Assembly: GCF_013466605.1 (NCBI RefSeq) | Contig: NZ_CP059162.1 | Span: 5,022,001-5,086,000 of the forward strand | Direction of reading: 5' to 3' | DNA length: 64,000 nucleotides | DNA from: Pseudomonas chlororaphis subsp. aurantiaca | Lineage (GTDB): Bacteria > Pseudomonadota > Gammaproteobacteria > Pseudomonadales > Pseudomonadaceae | Part shown: piece by piece, positions 26,906 to 35,459 of the stretch | Numbering within the stretch: the stretch's first letter is position 1 | How the letters are laid out: each line of letters opens with the position of its first letter | Notes under the pieces: model-generated | What the model saw: only the letters and a program-made list of their open reading frames with translations | The model's database searches: none | Told to the model about the DNA's origin: nothing | Program-made: the position numbers and the translations under genes

Positions 26906-27778
26906 TCAGGTCGCGCATTGGACACGACCTGCCTTTAACTGACCTATATAATTCCTAGCTGAAACTACAAAGTCATGTGGCGAGTAGCCGCCGCCCGACT
27001 CTTCAACAATAAAATTCCCTTGGTACCCTTCACCTCTCATGAAGTCGAGAACCTGATGATAATCGAAGTTCCCTTTCTGTAGAGGAAGGTGAACATGCTC
27101 ACCATTACAAACGTCATTAAAATGAGCATTTTTTACATCTGGAATGATCTTCTTTAGTTTCTCGAGATACTCAGTCTTGTTGAGCTTGTGGTAGAAGGCG
27201 TGAAAGTGAACCAAATCCAGGGTAAGAGAAATATTACCGTACTGGCACAGCCTTTCATGCTGTTCATCCGACAACACAATATACTTTTCACGGTCCGGCC
27301 CGGTATTTTCCAGTAATATCTCTATCTTATGCTTTGCAGAGACAACTGAGAGAGCTTCAAGTGACTTTGCAAGCTGATCAAAATCAAATGACGCCATGCC
27401 AAATTGATCAACCTCTACGTAACCTGGATGAATCGTGATGATTTCGGCCCCAATTTCCGCAGCCCTGACAATGTACCTGCTTAAATAGTCGACCGCGCAG
27501 AGCCTCGTGACTTCATCCCTACTGGATATATCGGTTTCCATGCCAATGTAGGGGGCGTGAGTCGAATAGTAAACACCAGTCACTTCGCGAATGAGGTTGA
27601 GTTTATCCCGCTGTTTATGCCACTCAACCTCATCAGAGTCGATCAAAAGTCGTAGATCTTTTTCGAACTCTATTTCTATCGCGTTGAAATCATTTGCCAG
27701 GCTTTCAACCAAACTGGCGATGTCGGCAGGATTATCAAAGATATTAGTAGAAAACCCGATTTTATTGCATAGACTCAT
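26906..27778 (-). CDS. sugar-phosphate isomerase / AP-endonuclease-2-type TIM barrel
   Basis: 290 residues from ATG 27778 (MSLCNKIGFSTN), which has GGAG seven bases upstream; an in-frame ATG at 27793 overlaps the previous gene. Metal-ligand signatures are STHAPYIG, IITIHPGYVE, ILLENTGPD (Glu), LTLDLVHFHAF (Asp/His), NAHFNDV and IVEESGGG (Glu). They follow the order of the xylose-isomerase-like/Nfo fold. Family members are isomerases, epimerases, dehydratases or nucleases. Its position after an isopropylmalate-synthase-like gene suggests a small-molecule pathway rather than DNA repair, but that is inference. Confidence 0.85.
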   Translation of the reverse strand: MSLCNKIGFSTNIFDNPADIASLVESLANDFNAIEIEFEKDLRLLIDSDEVEWHKQRDKLNLIREVTGVYYSTHAPYIGMETDISSRDEVTRLCAVDYLSRYIVRAAEIGAEIITIHPGYVEVDQFGMASFDFDQLAKSLEALSVVSAKHKIEILLENTGPDREKYIVLSDEQHERLCQYGNISLTLDLVHFHAFYHKLNKTEYLEKLKKIIPDVKNAHFNDVCNGEHVHLPLQKGNFDYHQVLDFMRGEGYQGNFIVEESGGGYSPHDFVVSARNYIGQLKAGRVQCAT

Positions 27779-27789
27779 CACATTACTCC

Positions 27790-28821
27790 TCATTTATAGT
27801 TTATATGCTCGTACCGCGCCATTACCTTACTGCTTGACAATCTATTGATGTGAAAATTTCGTTGTAGGCCGATACTGTTCGGATTGATAAACTCGTAGGT
27901 CTCTGGATCTTTGACAATGGCGCTCTGATGGATACCGGCGCATGTCGAGAATGCATTTGAGCCAATGATCGGCTTGTTGGCATTGGGTTCCTTGTCGATT
28001 GTCGTGTAAAAGAACTGGCACATGCCGACAACATCTTTAAGTGTTATACCTGTGCTTACTTTTCCTTTATATCCATCACAGTGTGAAAGCACCGCCATCA
28101 CTTCTTCAAATGACGCATTTCCACATCGCTCACCTATCCCACCCAAAGTGACCTGAACTTCATACACGCCGGCATCAATCGCGGAGATTGTATTAGCCAC
28201 CGCCAAACCCAAATCATTGTGAAAGTGAGCCGAAAACCTGACTTCCGGATAAGCGCTTATAAATGTTGAAAAAAAATGATACGACCTGGCCGGAGCCATA
28301 GCCCCAACCGTGTCGGCCAAACAAATATCCCGTACACCGTTGTTTATCAAAAACTGTATCTGCTGATGCAGAAGCGTTTCACTTCCTCTGCTTGAGTCTT
28401 CCAGAATGGCATAGATTTTTCCGTGAAACTCAGCCTCTCTTATCCTGGCTAGGGACCTTTCCAGCAGTGCGTAGATATCCTCCGAACTCATCTGCATCTT
28501 TTTGTTCAGGTGTATCTCCGAGCCTACGCAAAGAAGGTTGATCGTTGCGTGTTTGAAGCGTTTCAGCGCTTTTACAGTATTTTGAATTTCCACGTCATTG
28601 AGCCGACACAATGCGGCGATGTTCTTATCACCCACCACCAGAGCTGCTTCCTCGAAAAGATCCTGGCTTTCCTGATCAGTGACCATACCCAGTTCGATTA
28701 CGGCCACATCAAGCTTTGTCAGTCTCTCAAGGACACTCAATTTCTGCTGATTGTTAAGCAAATAACCAATACCCTGCTCGCCATCTCTCAAAGTGGTATC
28801 AAAAATGCGGATAGTCTTCAT
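27790..28821 (-). CDS. isopropylmalate/homocitrate-synthase-like DRE-TIM enzyme lacking the regulatory domain
   Basis: 343 residues. It shows the DRE-TIM motifs FDTTLRDGEQG (residues 7-17), HFHNDLGLAVAN (metal-binding HxH, about residue 200) and GGIGERCGNASFEE. The sub-domain segment AGIHQSAIVKDPETYE is typical of 2-isopropylmalate, homocitrate and citramalate synthases. It ends where the ~120-residue leucine-binding regulatory domain of LeuA would begin, so it should be feedback-insensitive. It probably condenses an acyl-CoA with a 2-oxo acid; the substrate is unknown. It overlaps azlD by 23 bases. Confidence 0.88.
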   Translation of the reverse strand: MKTIRIFDTTLRDGEQGIGYLLNNQQKLSVLERLTKLDVAVIELGMVTDQESQDLFEEAALVVGDKNIAALCRLNDVEIQNTVKALKRFKHATINLLCVGSEIHLNKKMQMSSEDIYALLERSLARIREAEFHGKIYAILEDSSRGSETLLHQQIQFLINNGVRDICLADTVGAMAPARSYHFFSTFISAYPEVRFSAHFHNDLGLAVANTISAIDAGVYEVQVTLGGIGERCGNASFEEVMAVLSHCDGYKGKVSTGITLKDVVGMCQFFYTTIDKEPNANKPIIGSNAFSTCAGIHQSAIVKDPETYEFINPNSIGLQRNFHINRLSSSKVMARYEHINYK

Positions 28822-29143
28822 GAAACATCACCATTGTCGTTATGTATAAAATCATCGATAGAAGCAGACTTTTCAGGATCGACCCGGTGTATCTGGACGT
28901 AACAAATGCTGCTGCAATCGCTATAGCCGAAAGTACATTCTTCGTCTCAAGCGTTTGTGTCAGCTGAGCAAATGTGGCGTTGCCGAATGCAACATTAACG
29001 ATAATTCCACCCATAATAAAGCAAACAGCATATTCAACAGTCTTTGCTGTCAGCCCGGAGGGTGCGAGTATCAATTTCCGGGATAGTAATGGAAGTATCT
29101 TCAGACAATAACTTGCGATTGAGACCAGCAGAATGGTAATCAT
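28799..29143 (-). CDS. azlD: AzlD-family small subunit of an amino-acid exporter
   Basis: 114 residues with about four helices, including YCLKILPLLSRKL near the N terminus, which is typical of AzlD. It starts at 29143 in a 4-base ATGA overlap with azlC. AzlC and AzlD form a two-component exporter of branched-chain amino acids and analogues in other bacteria. Pairing it directly with an isopropylmalate-synthase-like gene suggests export of a product made by the same operon. Confidence 0.87.
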   Translation of the reverse strand: MITILLVSIASYCLKILPLLSRKLILAPSGLTAKTVEYAVCFIMGGIIVNVAFGNATFAQLTQTLETKNVLSAIAIAAAFVTSRYTGSILKSLLLSMILYITTMVMFHEDYPHF

Positions 29144-29850
29144 GAAACACCCCGTCTATTTGAGCTAATATCTCGCACAGCCAGAAAGTAGCCTACAACA
29201 ACAGGAAGTCCGACCATAAGCCAGACGGAATCAAGCTCAATTAATAATGGCGCGCAAAGACCTCCGATAAGGGTGGCAAGAACGGTAAAGCCTTGCCCTG
29301 AATTCTTGGCGGTCAATGCCGTAAAGTGCAAAGGCAGAATCATGACCATAAACATTTCTATGGAGGCATAATCAACACGACTTGATAGTAGAAACCCAAA
29401 TATCGTCGCAGTAATTGCCACCAGGTAGCTGGGCACCGAGACACCAAGATAGTAGCGAAACTGCGACGCCCCATTCCTCACCCCTGATGACTTCAGATGA
29501 TAATGTGTAACCGCATAAGTACTCGCACTAAACATCAACATGGAAAATAGAACCTTTGCCTTGGCAACTCCCACGAAATACTGTGAAGCCACCATTGACA
29601 TAAACAAGAATCTAAAGTTAACCAGCACTGTCAACGCCAAAGCGGCAACAATCTGGCCATTTGAAACAACATCGACTCCGGTCACTTGCAGCGGCGCAGC
29701 AAAGATCAGCGCAGTCCCCAACGCAGCATCCAAAAGCTGAATACCCTTCTCTTGGTATAGCGCCCCCAAAGATGCAAAAACAAAAAAGAAAGAAACTGCT
29801 ACCGGTATCGAGTCAATAATCCCTCTCCTAGCATGAATATTTATTCTCAA
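29140..29850 (-). CDS. azlC: AzlC-family large subunit of an amino-acid exporter
   Basis: 236 residues with about seven helices. Family-typical segments are IIDSIPVAVSFFFVFASLGA near the N terminus and ALTVLVNFRFLFMS in the middle. The start is a TTG at 29848-29850 placed four bases after a strong AGGAGGT site; no ATG or GTG fits better. It is the first gene of the AT-rich operon azlC-azlD-synthase-TIM barrel-reductase. The AT-rich composition contrasts with the host and indicates foreign origin. Confidence 0.87.
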   Translation of the reverse strand: MRINIHARRGIIDSIPVAVSFFFVFASLGALYQEKGIQLLDAALGTALIFAAPLQVTGVDVVSNGQIVAALALTVLVNFRFLFMSMVASQYFVGVAKAKVLFSMLMFSASTYAVTHYHLKSSGVRNGASQFRYYLGVSVPSYLVAITATIFGFLLSSRVDYASIEMFMVMILPLHFTALTAKNSGQGFTVLATLIGGLCAPLLIELDSVWLMVGLPVVVGYFLAVRDISSNRRGVS

Positions 29851-30285
29851 TTTTACCTCCTATTCCATTTTTTGCTTGCAGATACAGACAATCCTTCATG
29901 TTTGAAAAACTGGATATGTACAATTAGATAGCTCTGCACACGCAAAGAAAGTTATATTACTAATGTATTACCCAAGTAATCTATGCCAGATAAAAAGGCC
30001 GTCAATTTATCTCAAAGATGACGTAGCAGTATTGGCCCTCAGGCTTTCGTGACCAAAGACTATTACTGTAAACCATGAGTAGCAATGCGACCAAAAAATG
30101 GGAAATGTAACAAGTTTTTGCAATTCAGCTATATTGATAGCTAATCGCGAATTTACTAAGCAAATCCGTGTTTCAGATGCACGCTTTCTTTCTGTCGATG
30201 CAATATTTGCATCAAAAGCTCGTGAGGTCTGGGTGGCCTCAAGAAGCAAGTACAACACTTGATGTAAGGTGTTGTGTGTGTGTGT
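29851..30285. other. non-coding leader region upstream of azlC
   Basis: About 435 AT-rich bases between azlC and the IS3 element. No convincing gene is present; a minus-strand frame near 30007-30375 runs into the G-tract and looks accidental. It presumably holds the azl promoter and a candidate operator at 29967-29980. Confidence 0.5.
29967..29980. promoter_or_regulatory. candidate LysR-type operator upstream of azlC
   Basis: ATTAC-CCAA-GTAAT is a perfect 5-4-5 palindrome, with a second partial ATTAC-TAAT-GTATT copy immediately to its left (29956-29970). It lies about 120 bases upstream of azlC in the spacing expected for a LysR site. No binding evidence exists. Confidence 0.4.
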
Positions 30286-30307
30286 GGGGGGGGGGGGGGG
30301 GGGGGGG
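30269..30307. repeat. GT microsatellite followed by a 22-G homopolymer
   Basis: A (GT)n run leads into 22 consecutive G (30286-30307) at the left end of the IS3 element. The last six G belong to the IS terminal repeat GGGGGGCGG. The tract is prone to slippage and to sequencing error. Confidence 0.85.
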
Positions 30308-30340
30308 CGGTAGAAATCTTGGACTACCTGGAGGTAGTTC

Positions 30341-31003
30341 ATGTATTCATACGAAGACCGCATCCGAGCAGTCAAGCTCTACATCAAACTGGGGAAGCAC
30401 ACCAGGGCAACTATTCGTCAGTTGGGCTACCCGACGAAGAACTCTCTGAAGAGCTGGCATGAAGAGTACGAGCGATGTCTCGACCTGTCGCGTGGTTACG
30501 TGCTCTCGAAGCCGAAGCACTCACTAGCCCAAAGGGAAAAGGCTGTCGGGTACTATCTCGACCACGGACGCTGCATCGCCTCCACCATCAAGGCGTTGGG
30601 CTACCCGGCACGGGATTCGTTGCGTGCCTGGATTCACGAATTGCACCCCGAACTGCACACGCGCGTCGTCAGTCGATCTGACGGGCTGGCACGCCCGCCA
30701 GCGATGAAGCGGGCCGCGGTTATCGCGCTGTGCACGCGACAAGAAAGTACGAACGCCGTGGCTCAAAAGCTGGGCGTGTGCAGGCCGACCTTGTACAACT
30801 GGAAAAATCAGTTACTCGGCCCAGAGGCATCCGCATCCATGAAACGCCGACAAGAAACTCCGTCGACTCCGGAACGAGAAGAGTTGGAGCGGCAACTTGA
30901 ATCTCTTCGGCTCGACGTGCGTCGTCTGCAGCTTGAACATGAACTGTTGATGAAGGCGAATGAACTCATAAAAAAGATACGGGCATCGATCGGCAAGTCC
31001 TGA
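30341..31003 (+). CDS. IS3-family (IS150-like) transposase OrfA
   Basis: 220 residues with two or three helix-turn-helix repeats (YEDRIRAVKLYIKLG, then AQKLGVCRPTLYNWKNQLLG) and a C-terminal coiled coil (EELERQLESLRLDVRRLQLE). The frame is intact, but the partner OrfB is truncated. Confidence 0.9.
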   Translation: MYSYEDRIRAVKLYIKLGKHTRATIRQLGYPTKNSLKSWHEEYERCLDLSRGYVLSKPKHSLAQREKAVGYYLDHGRCIASTIKALGYPARDSLRAWIHELHPELHTRVVSRSDGLARPPAMKRAAVIALCTRQESTNAVAQKLGVCRPTLYNWKNQLLGPEASASMKRRQETPSTPEREELERQLESLRLDVRRLQLEHELLMKANELIKKIRASIGKS

Positions 31004-31020
31004 CCAATCGGGAGAAGACA

Positions 31021-31776
31021 TTGCTGACTGATGCCCTGAGGCAGACGTATTCCTTGTCAGAGTTGCTTGAAGCGCTGGGCTTGGCCCAAAGCTCCTATTT
31101 CTATCATCGAGCCCGAATGCAGGTCGCGGAAAAGTACACTGAAGTGCGTCGTACCATGGCGGACATTTTCGAGCGCAATCATCGCTGCTACGGCTACCGA
31201 CGGATGCGGGCTTCGCTGAGCAGGCAGTGTATGCGTCTGTCAGAGAAGGTGGTGCAGCGCTTGATGAAGCAGGAGTGCCTGGTCGTCGCAAAGCCGAAAC
31301 GGCGTCGATATGGTTCCTACCTCGGGGAGATCAGTCCCGCGCCGGAAAACCTCGTCAACCGGGACTTCACGGCTATTGCTCCGAATGAGAAATGGCTGAC
31401 TGACATATCAGAGTTCCAGATCCCGGCCGGCAAGGTGTACCTGTCCCCCATGATCGACTGCTTCGATGGGAAGGTAATCAGTTGGTTGATCGGCACGCGT
31501 CCTGACGCCGAGCTTGTGAACACGATGCTGGATGCCGCCGTTGAAACGGTGGCCTGCAACGATAAACGGCCTGTTGTTCACTCCGATCGTGGCGCTCACT
31601 ACCGCTGGCCCGGTTGGTTATCGCGCATCGCTGATGCGAAGCTGATTCGTTCGATGTCGCGCAAGGGCTGCTCGCCTGACAACGCGGCTTGTGAAGGCTT
31701 CTTCGGCCGGCTGAAAACGGAACTGTTCTATCCTCGCAATTGGCAGTCAACGAGCATCGAGCAGTTCATTCGGGCC
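31021..31776 (+). pseudogene. IS3-family OrfB, C terminus removed by IS5 insertion
   Basis: The catalytic core is present: EKWLTDISEFQIP (D), VVHSDRGAHY (D) and DNAACEGFFGRLK (E). Reading reaches TSIEQFIRAL and then enters IS5 terminal sequence at 31777. The missing DSYIRWYNEKR tail is at 41651-41748 (minus). Joining the two at CTAG restores the ORF in frame. Confidence 0.92.
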
Positions 31777-32044
31777 CTAGGGTCTGTACGAAAATCTATG
31801 GTCACCCCCGTTTTTGCAATGTTGATTAATAGGTGAAGTGGTTGGCTTGCTTAAATCTATCTGGCGTCTATCTGGGGCATGTCCCCCGCGCCACGATGAG
31901 AGTCGCGCCTAGCGATCCTTAAAAGTATTGCGGCTTCAAAAGCCTCTTTTCGTACCAGGTTCTTCGCTAGGCCGGTGGGCCGTTCACGTCATCTGTTATT
32001 CAGCTATCGCAAAACCTGAAGGGTGATTCGTAGTACAACAACCG

Positions 32045-32931
32045 CGGGATCAGGCCACCAGGGCGTCAGGTCCGGCTTCAAACTCAACATGGTGAGCCGC
32101 TATCACCCACGCAATACGCGCCAGCTTGTTGGCCAAGGCGCAGGCCACCACGTTCGAGTGCCGTCGACTTAAGCAGTGAGCGCACCCAGTCCGCCAGTGC
32201 TCCGTGTTGGTAGTCCAACCGCAGCAGATAAACCCGAGCGCACTGAACCAGCAGTCGCCTGAGGTGCTTGTCACCCCGTTTGCTGATCCCCAGCAAATTT
32301 GCCTTACCGCCGGTGCTGTACTGTCTAGGTACCAGGCCGACAGAGGCGGCAAAGTCACGACTACACCCGTACTGTTGGCCATCGCCTATCTCCACAGCCA
32401 GTAGGCTGGCGGTGATCGGGCCGACACACGGCATGCTCAGTAAACGACTGCGAGATCATCGTCGGCCAATTGGCCGGCCAGTTCCTTATCCAGCTCCTTG
32501 ATCTGCTCATCGAGGTAAACGAAGTGAGCGTGCAGTCGTTGCAACAGCACGGTGAGCCGAACCGGCAACTCATGCTCGGCCAAGATACTCGCCAAACGTT
32601 TCATGATCGCCAAACCCTTGGGTAGGCTGATGCCGAACTCCAGCAAGAAGCCGTGCATCTGATTGGCGGCTTTGGCGCGGTCACGTACCAGCGACTCGCG
32701 CAGACGATGCAGAACTGAAAGGATTTGTTGTGCCTCAGTTTTAGCAGGAACAAAGCGCATCGATGGGCGCGAGGCGGCCTCGCAGATGGCCTCGGCATCG
32801 ACGAAATCGTTTTTGTTGCCTTTGACGAAAGGTCGAACGAACTGCGGGGAAATCAGTTTGGCCTCATGCCCCATGGCCATCAGTTGGCGAGCGACAAAAT
32901 GAGCGCCAGCGCACGCTTCCATCACCACGGC
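32045..32931 (-). pseudogene. IS110/IS1111-family transposase, N-terminally truncated and frameshifted
   Basis: Minus-strand reading begins at VVMEACAGAHFVARQL (about 32931) without the DEDD N terminus and continues through KNDFVDAEAICEAA. It shifts frame near 32437. The transposase_20 region follows (MPCVGPITASLLAVEIG, GISKRGDKHLRRLLVQCARV) down to about 32050. Confidence 0.88.
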
Positions 32932-32954
32932 TTAAGTCATAAGACAGTTGCTCA

Positions 32955-33455
32955 TTAGTCATGTCGCAAACAGCGCATGGCACAGGCCAATGAGACCATC
33001 GCAGCAAAACTTTTCGCCAGCTTGTCGAAGCGCATAACAATGCGGCGGTTCTCCTTCAGCCATCCGAACATACGCTCGATAATGTTGCGCTGTCGGTACT
33101 TGGGTTTGTCGAACAGTCTGGGCAAATCCGGTCGAGGTTTGCGCTTCATGCTTCGCAACGGGATCACTGGCTGCATCCGATAACGATCGCAGTAACGACG
33201 CAGAGCCTCAGCGTCATAGCCTTTATCTGCCAACAATCAGCGACAGCGTTTGCGGGGACGACCGCGCAAACTTGGGATGTGTGCCTCATCCAGCAGCGGT
33301 TGGGCATAGGCGATATCGCTGGCCTGCCCGCCTGAAAGTAGGAAGTGCAAAGGCACGCCATTGGCATCGCACAGCATGTGAATCTTGGTCGTCAGACCGC
33401 CCCGGCTGCGTCCGAGCGCGTGGTCTTGCGGCTCTTCAGGCCCCCTTGATGGTTA
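32955..33455 (-). pseudogene. C-terminal part of an IS5-family (IS427-like) transposase
   Basis: Continues, after the IS110 insertion, the transposase beginning at 34704-35053. It carries an in-frame TGA (33237-33239) just before LADKGYDAEALRRYCDRY. The copy at 42396-42398 has the identical nonsense codon, so both descend from one dead ancestor. Confidence 0.88.
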
Positions 33456-34703
33456 CCTGACTGCATGATTGCTGCCTACCCAACACAACAACAATAAACT
33501 TTCGAGATACAAGATGGTCACCCCGCGATCCTGCAAAGGCTAAGCTTTCGCAGGGCGCTTTACCGCGGAGATCGTCATCATGAGCACAGTGACACTGATG
33601 GGCATCGATATCGGTAAACATACCTTCCACCTGCATGCTCAGGACAAGATCGGCAACGAAGTCTTGCGCAAGAAGTACTCACGACAGCAGATGATGGAAT
33701 TCCTGGCCAATCATCCCGCGTGTACTGTGGTAATGGAGGCCAGTGCCGGCGCCCACTACCTAGCTCGAGAGTTCAAGGCTATGGGCCATGACGCCAAGCT
33801 AATTTCGCCTCAGTTCGTGAAGCCTTTAGTCAAGAGCAACAAGAGCGACTTCATTGATGCACAAGCCATATGCGAAGCCGCCTCTCGGCCTTCCATGCGC
33901 TTCGTGACACCCAGATCCCCTGATCAACAAACGCTATCCGTTTCCCATCGGATCTGTGAATCGCTGATCCGCGACCGTACCAAGACCGTGAATCAGATGC
34001 ATGGTTTTCTGCTCGAGTTCGGCATCAGTCTGCCGGTCGGGTTGGCAGTCATCAAACGCCTGACCTCGGTCTTGGAAGAACACGATCTACCCGTCCGGCT
34101 CACCACGCTGCTGCAGCGCCTTCATGACCATTTCGTCTACCTGGATGACCAGATCAAGGTGTAGGCTTAGTACCCAAACAATACAGTACGGGCGGCAGGC
34201 AGGCCTTGCTGGGGATCAGCAAGCGTGGCGACAAGAACCTTCGGTGCTTGCTGGTGCCATGCGCACGGGTTTACCTGATGCGTCTGGAGCATCAAAAGGG
34301 TCCATTGGCCGAGTGGGTGCGTTCGTTGTCGATGCGGCGCCACTCCAATGTGGTGGCCTGCGCGCTCGCGAACAAATTTGTCTGTATCGCCTGGGCTATT
34401 GCTACTCGACACACTCGATACGAAGCGGGGCCAAGCGCCGCGAACGCCTGACCTCGCAGGTGCAGCACCGTGTTTCACCATCAGGTTTTGCGATAGCTGG
34501 ACAACAGATGAAATAAACGGCCGACCGGCCTGGCGACGACCCTGAAGGAAAAATTGGCTCTTGAGAAGCCGCCCCCTTTCTTAGGGGCGCCAGGCGCGGA
34601 TACTCATCGTGGCGCGGGATACAATCCCAAACAGACGCCGGATAGATTTAGGCAAGCCATCCATTTCATCCGATGATCAGTATTGCAAAAAATGGGGTGA
34701 CCA
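33456..34703 (+). mobile_element. IS110/IS1111-type element inserted in the IS5 transposase
   Basis: Sub-terminal inverted repeats ATGGTCACCCC (33512) and GGGGTGACCAT (34689-34699) bound a transposase gene. IS5 coding sequence resumes on both sides. Exact ends are uncertain by a few bases, as is usual for IS1111 elements. Confidence 0.75.
33580..34451 (+). pseudogene. IS110/IS1111-family transposase with internal deletion
   Basis: The N-terminal DEDD part (MSTVTLMGIDIGKHTFHLHA, then KSDFIDAQAICEAASRPSMR) runs to a stop at 34162. The transposase_20 part resumes in another frame (LLGISKRGDKNLRCLLVPC) to 34451. The linker between them is deleted. Confidence 0.88.
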
Positions 34704-35053
34704 TAGATTTTCCCAGCACCAGAAGAGGCCCGGGTTGCGCGTACTGCGGTGGAGTCAATCATCCAGGTCTCCAGATCAATCAACCCTTGCTCGTTGAGCT
34801 TGATATGAAGCCGCTTGAGCATTTGGTCAAACGTTCCACGATTGCGCCAATCACGAAAACGTTGATAGACCGTTGACCAGGGGCCGAAACGCTCAGGTAT
34901 GTCGCGCCAGGCGGCGCCGGAGCAGAGCACCCAAAGTTCACCGTTGAGCATCAGGCGATCATCCGTTCGCGGTCGCTCGCTACGGCGCGGTTCATTGATA
35001 ATGTCCGCAACCAAATCCCAGACTGCGTCGGGGAGCTCGTACTGTTTGGCCAT
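34704..35053 (-). pseudogene. N-terminal part of the IS5-family transposase interrupted by IS110
   Basis: Starts at 35053 (MAKQYELPDAVWDLVADI) and reads to SSGAGK at about 34704, where the IS110-type element begins. It is almost identical to 41842-42190. Confidence 0.9.
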
Positions 35054-35140
35054 CGTGGGCTCCTGCCTTTGATGGGCGCGGACTCTAATGAATCCCGACG
35101 CATATGGAGTTCAAATGAGTTTCAGCTGATTTCGTACTGT

Positions 35141-35456
35141 CACCAAAGTCGTAGAGATAATTGAATGTCCGCTTTCCGCTCAGCGCCTTGATCAACGTTT
35201 TACGGGCTTCCGGGTTCACCGGCGGCCCCCAACCATCAGGGTCGGGCATGCCGTAATTCTCACCGGCAATTTCAAACTCATGCAGATGGCAATCACTCCA
35301 GCCCATCACGACCTGGATGACATGGTACAATTTGCCCAAGGTGATGTTTTCAGGCACCGCGAACCGACGCCAAATCGTCGGAGTGATCCACCTCAGCTCA
35401 ATGTGCAGTAGCAACAGGTCGGAGGCGGGTTTGGGTAAACGGACAGTTTTAACCAT
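35141..35456 (-). pseudogene. plasmid pRiA4b ORF-3-like protein, truncated by IS5
   Basis: Reads LHIELRWITPTIWRRFAVPE, then MGWSDCHLHEFEIAGENYG and KRTFNYLYDFGDS, where the IS5 left end cuts it. The family (PF07929-like) is a frequent passenger beside IS elements. It starts at 35456, three bases after the IS66 tnpC stop region. Confidence 0.85.
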
Positions 35457-35459
35457 GGA

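Larger units (their letters stand above)
30302..31776 (+). mobile_element. 5' part of an IS3-family (IS150-like) element split by IS5 insertion
   Basis: The left end GGGGGGCGGTAGAAATCTTG (30302) matches the right end found inverted at 41625-41650 (GGGGGGCGGCAAAAAACTTG). The element is interrupted at CTAG 31777-31780. Its tail now lies at 41625-41748 on the opposite strand. Confidence 0.88.
31777..35140 (-). mobile_element. nested IS5/IS110 composite (copy B)
   Basis: On the minus strand: IS5 left end (near 35140, terminal bases missing), IS5 transposase start, an IS110-type element inserted (about 33456-34703), the IS5 transposase remainder, then a second IS110-type element, and finally the IS5 right end CTAGGGTCTGTACGAAAAT at 31777-31795. 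IS110-type ends share ATGGTCACCCC (31793 and, inverted, 34690). Confidence 0.8.

Noticed and set aside
25740..29850. Known Pseudomonas toxin or metallophore cluster (AMB, mangotoxin, fluopsin)
   Set aside because: The hallmark genes of those clusters as I recall them (NRPS modules, mbo/mgo genes, FlcA-E type enzymes) are absent.
30007..30375. Minus-strand frame with a poly-proline stretch
   Set aside because: The prolines come from the 22-G tract. The rest lacks coding character.
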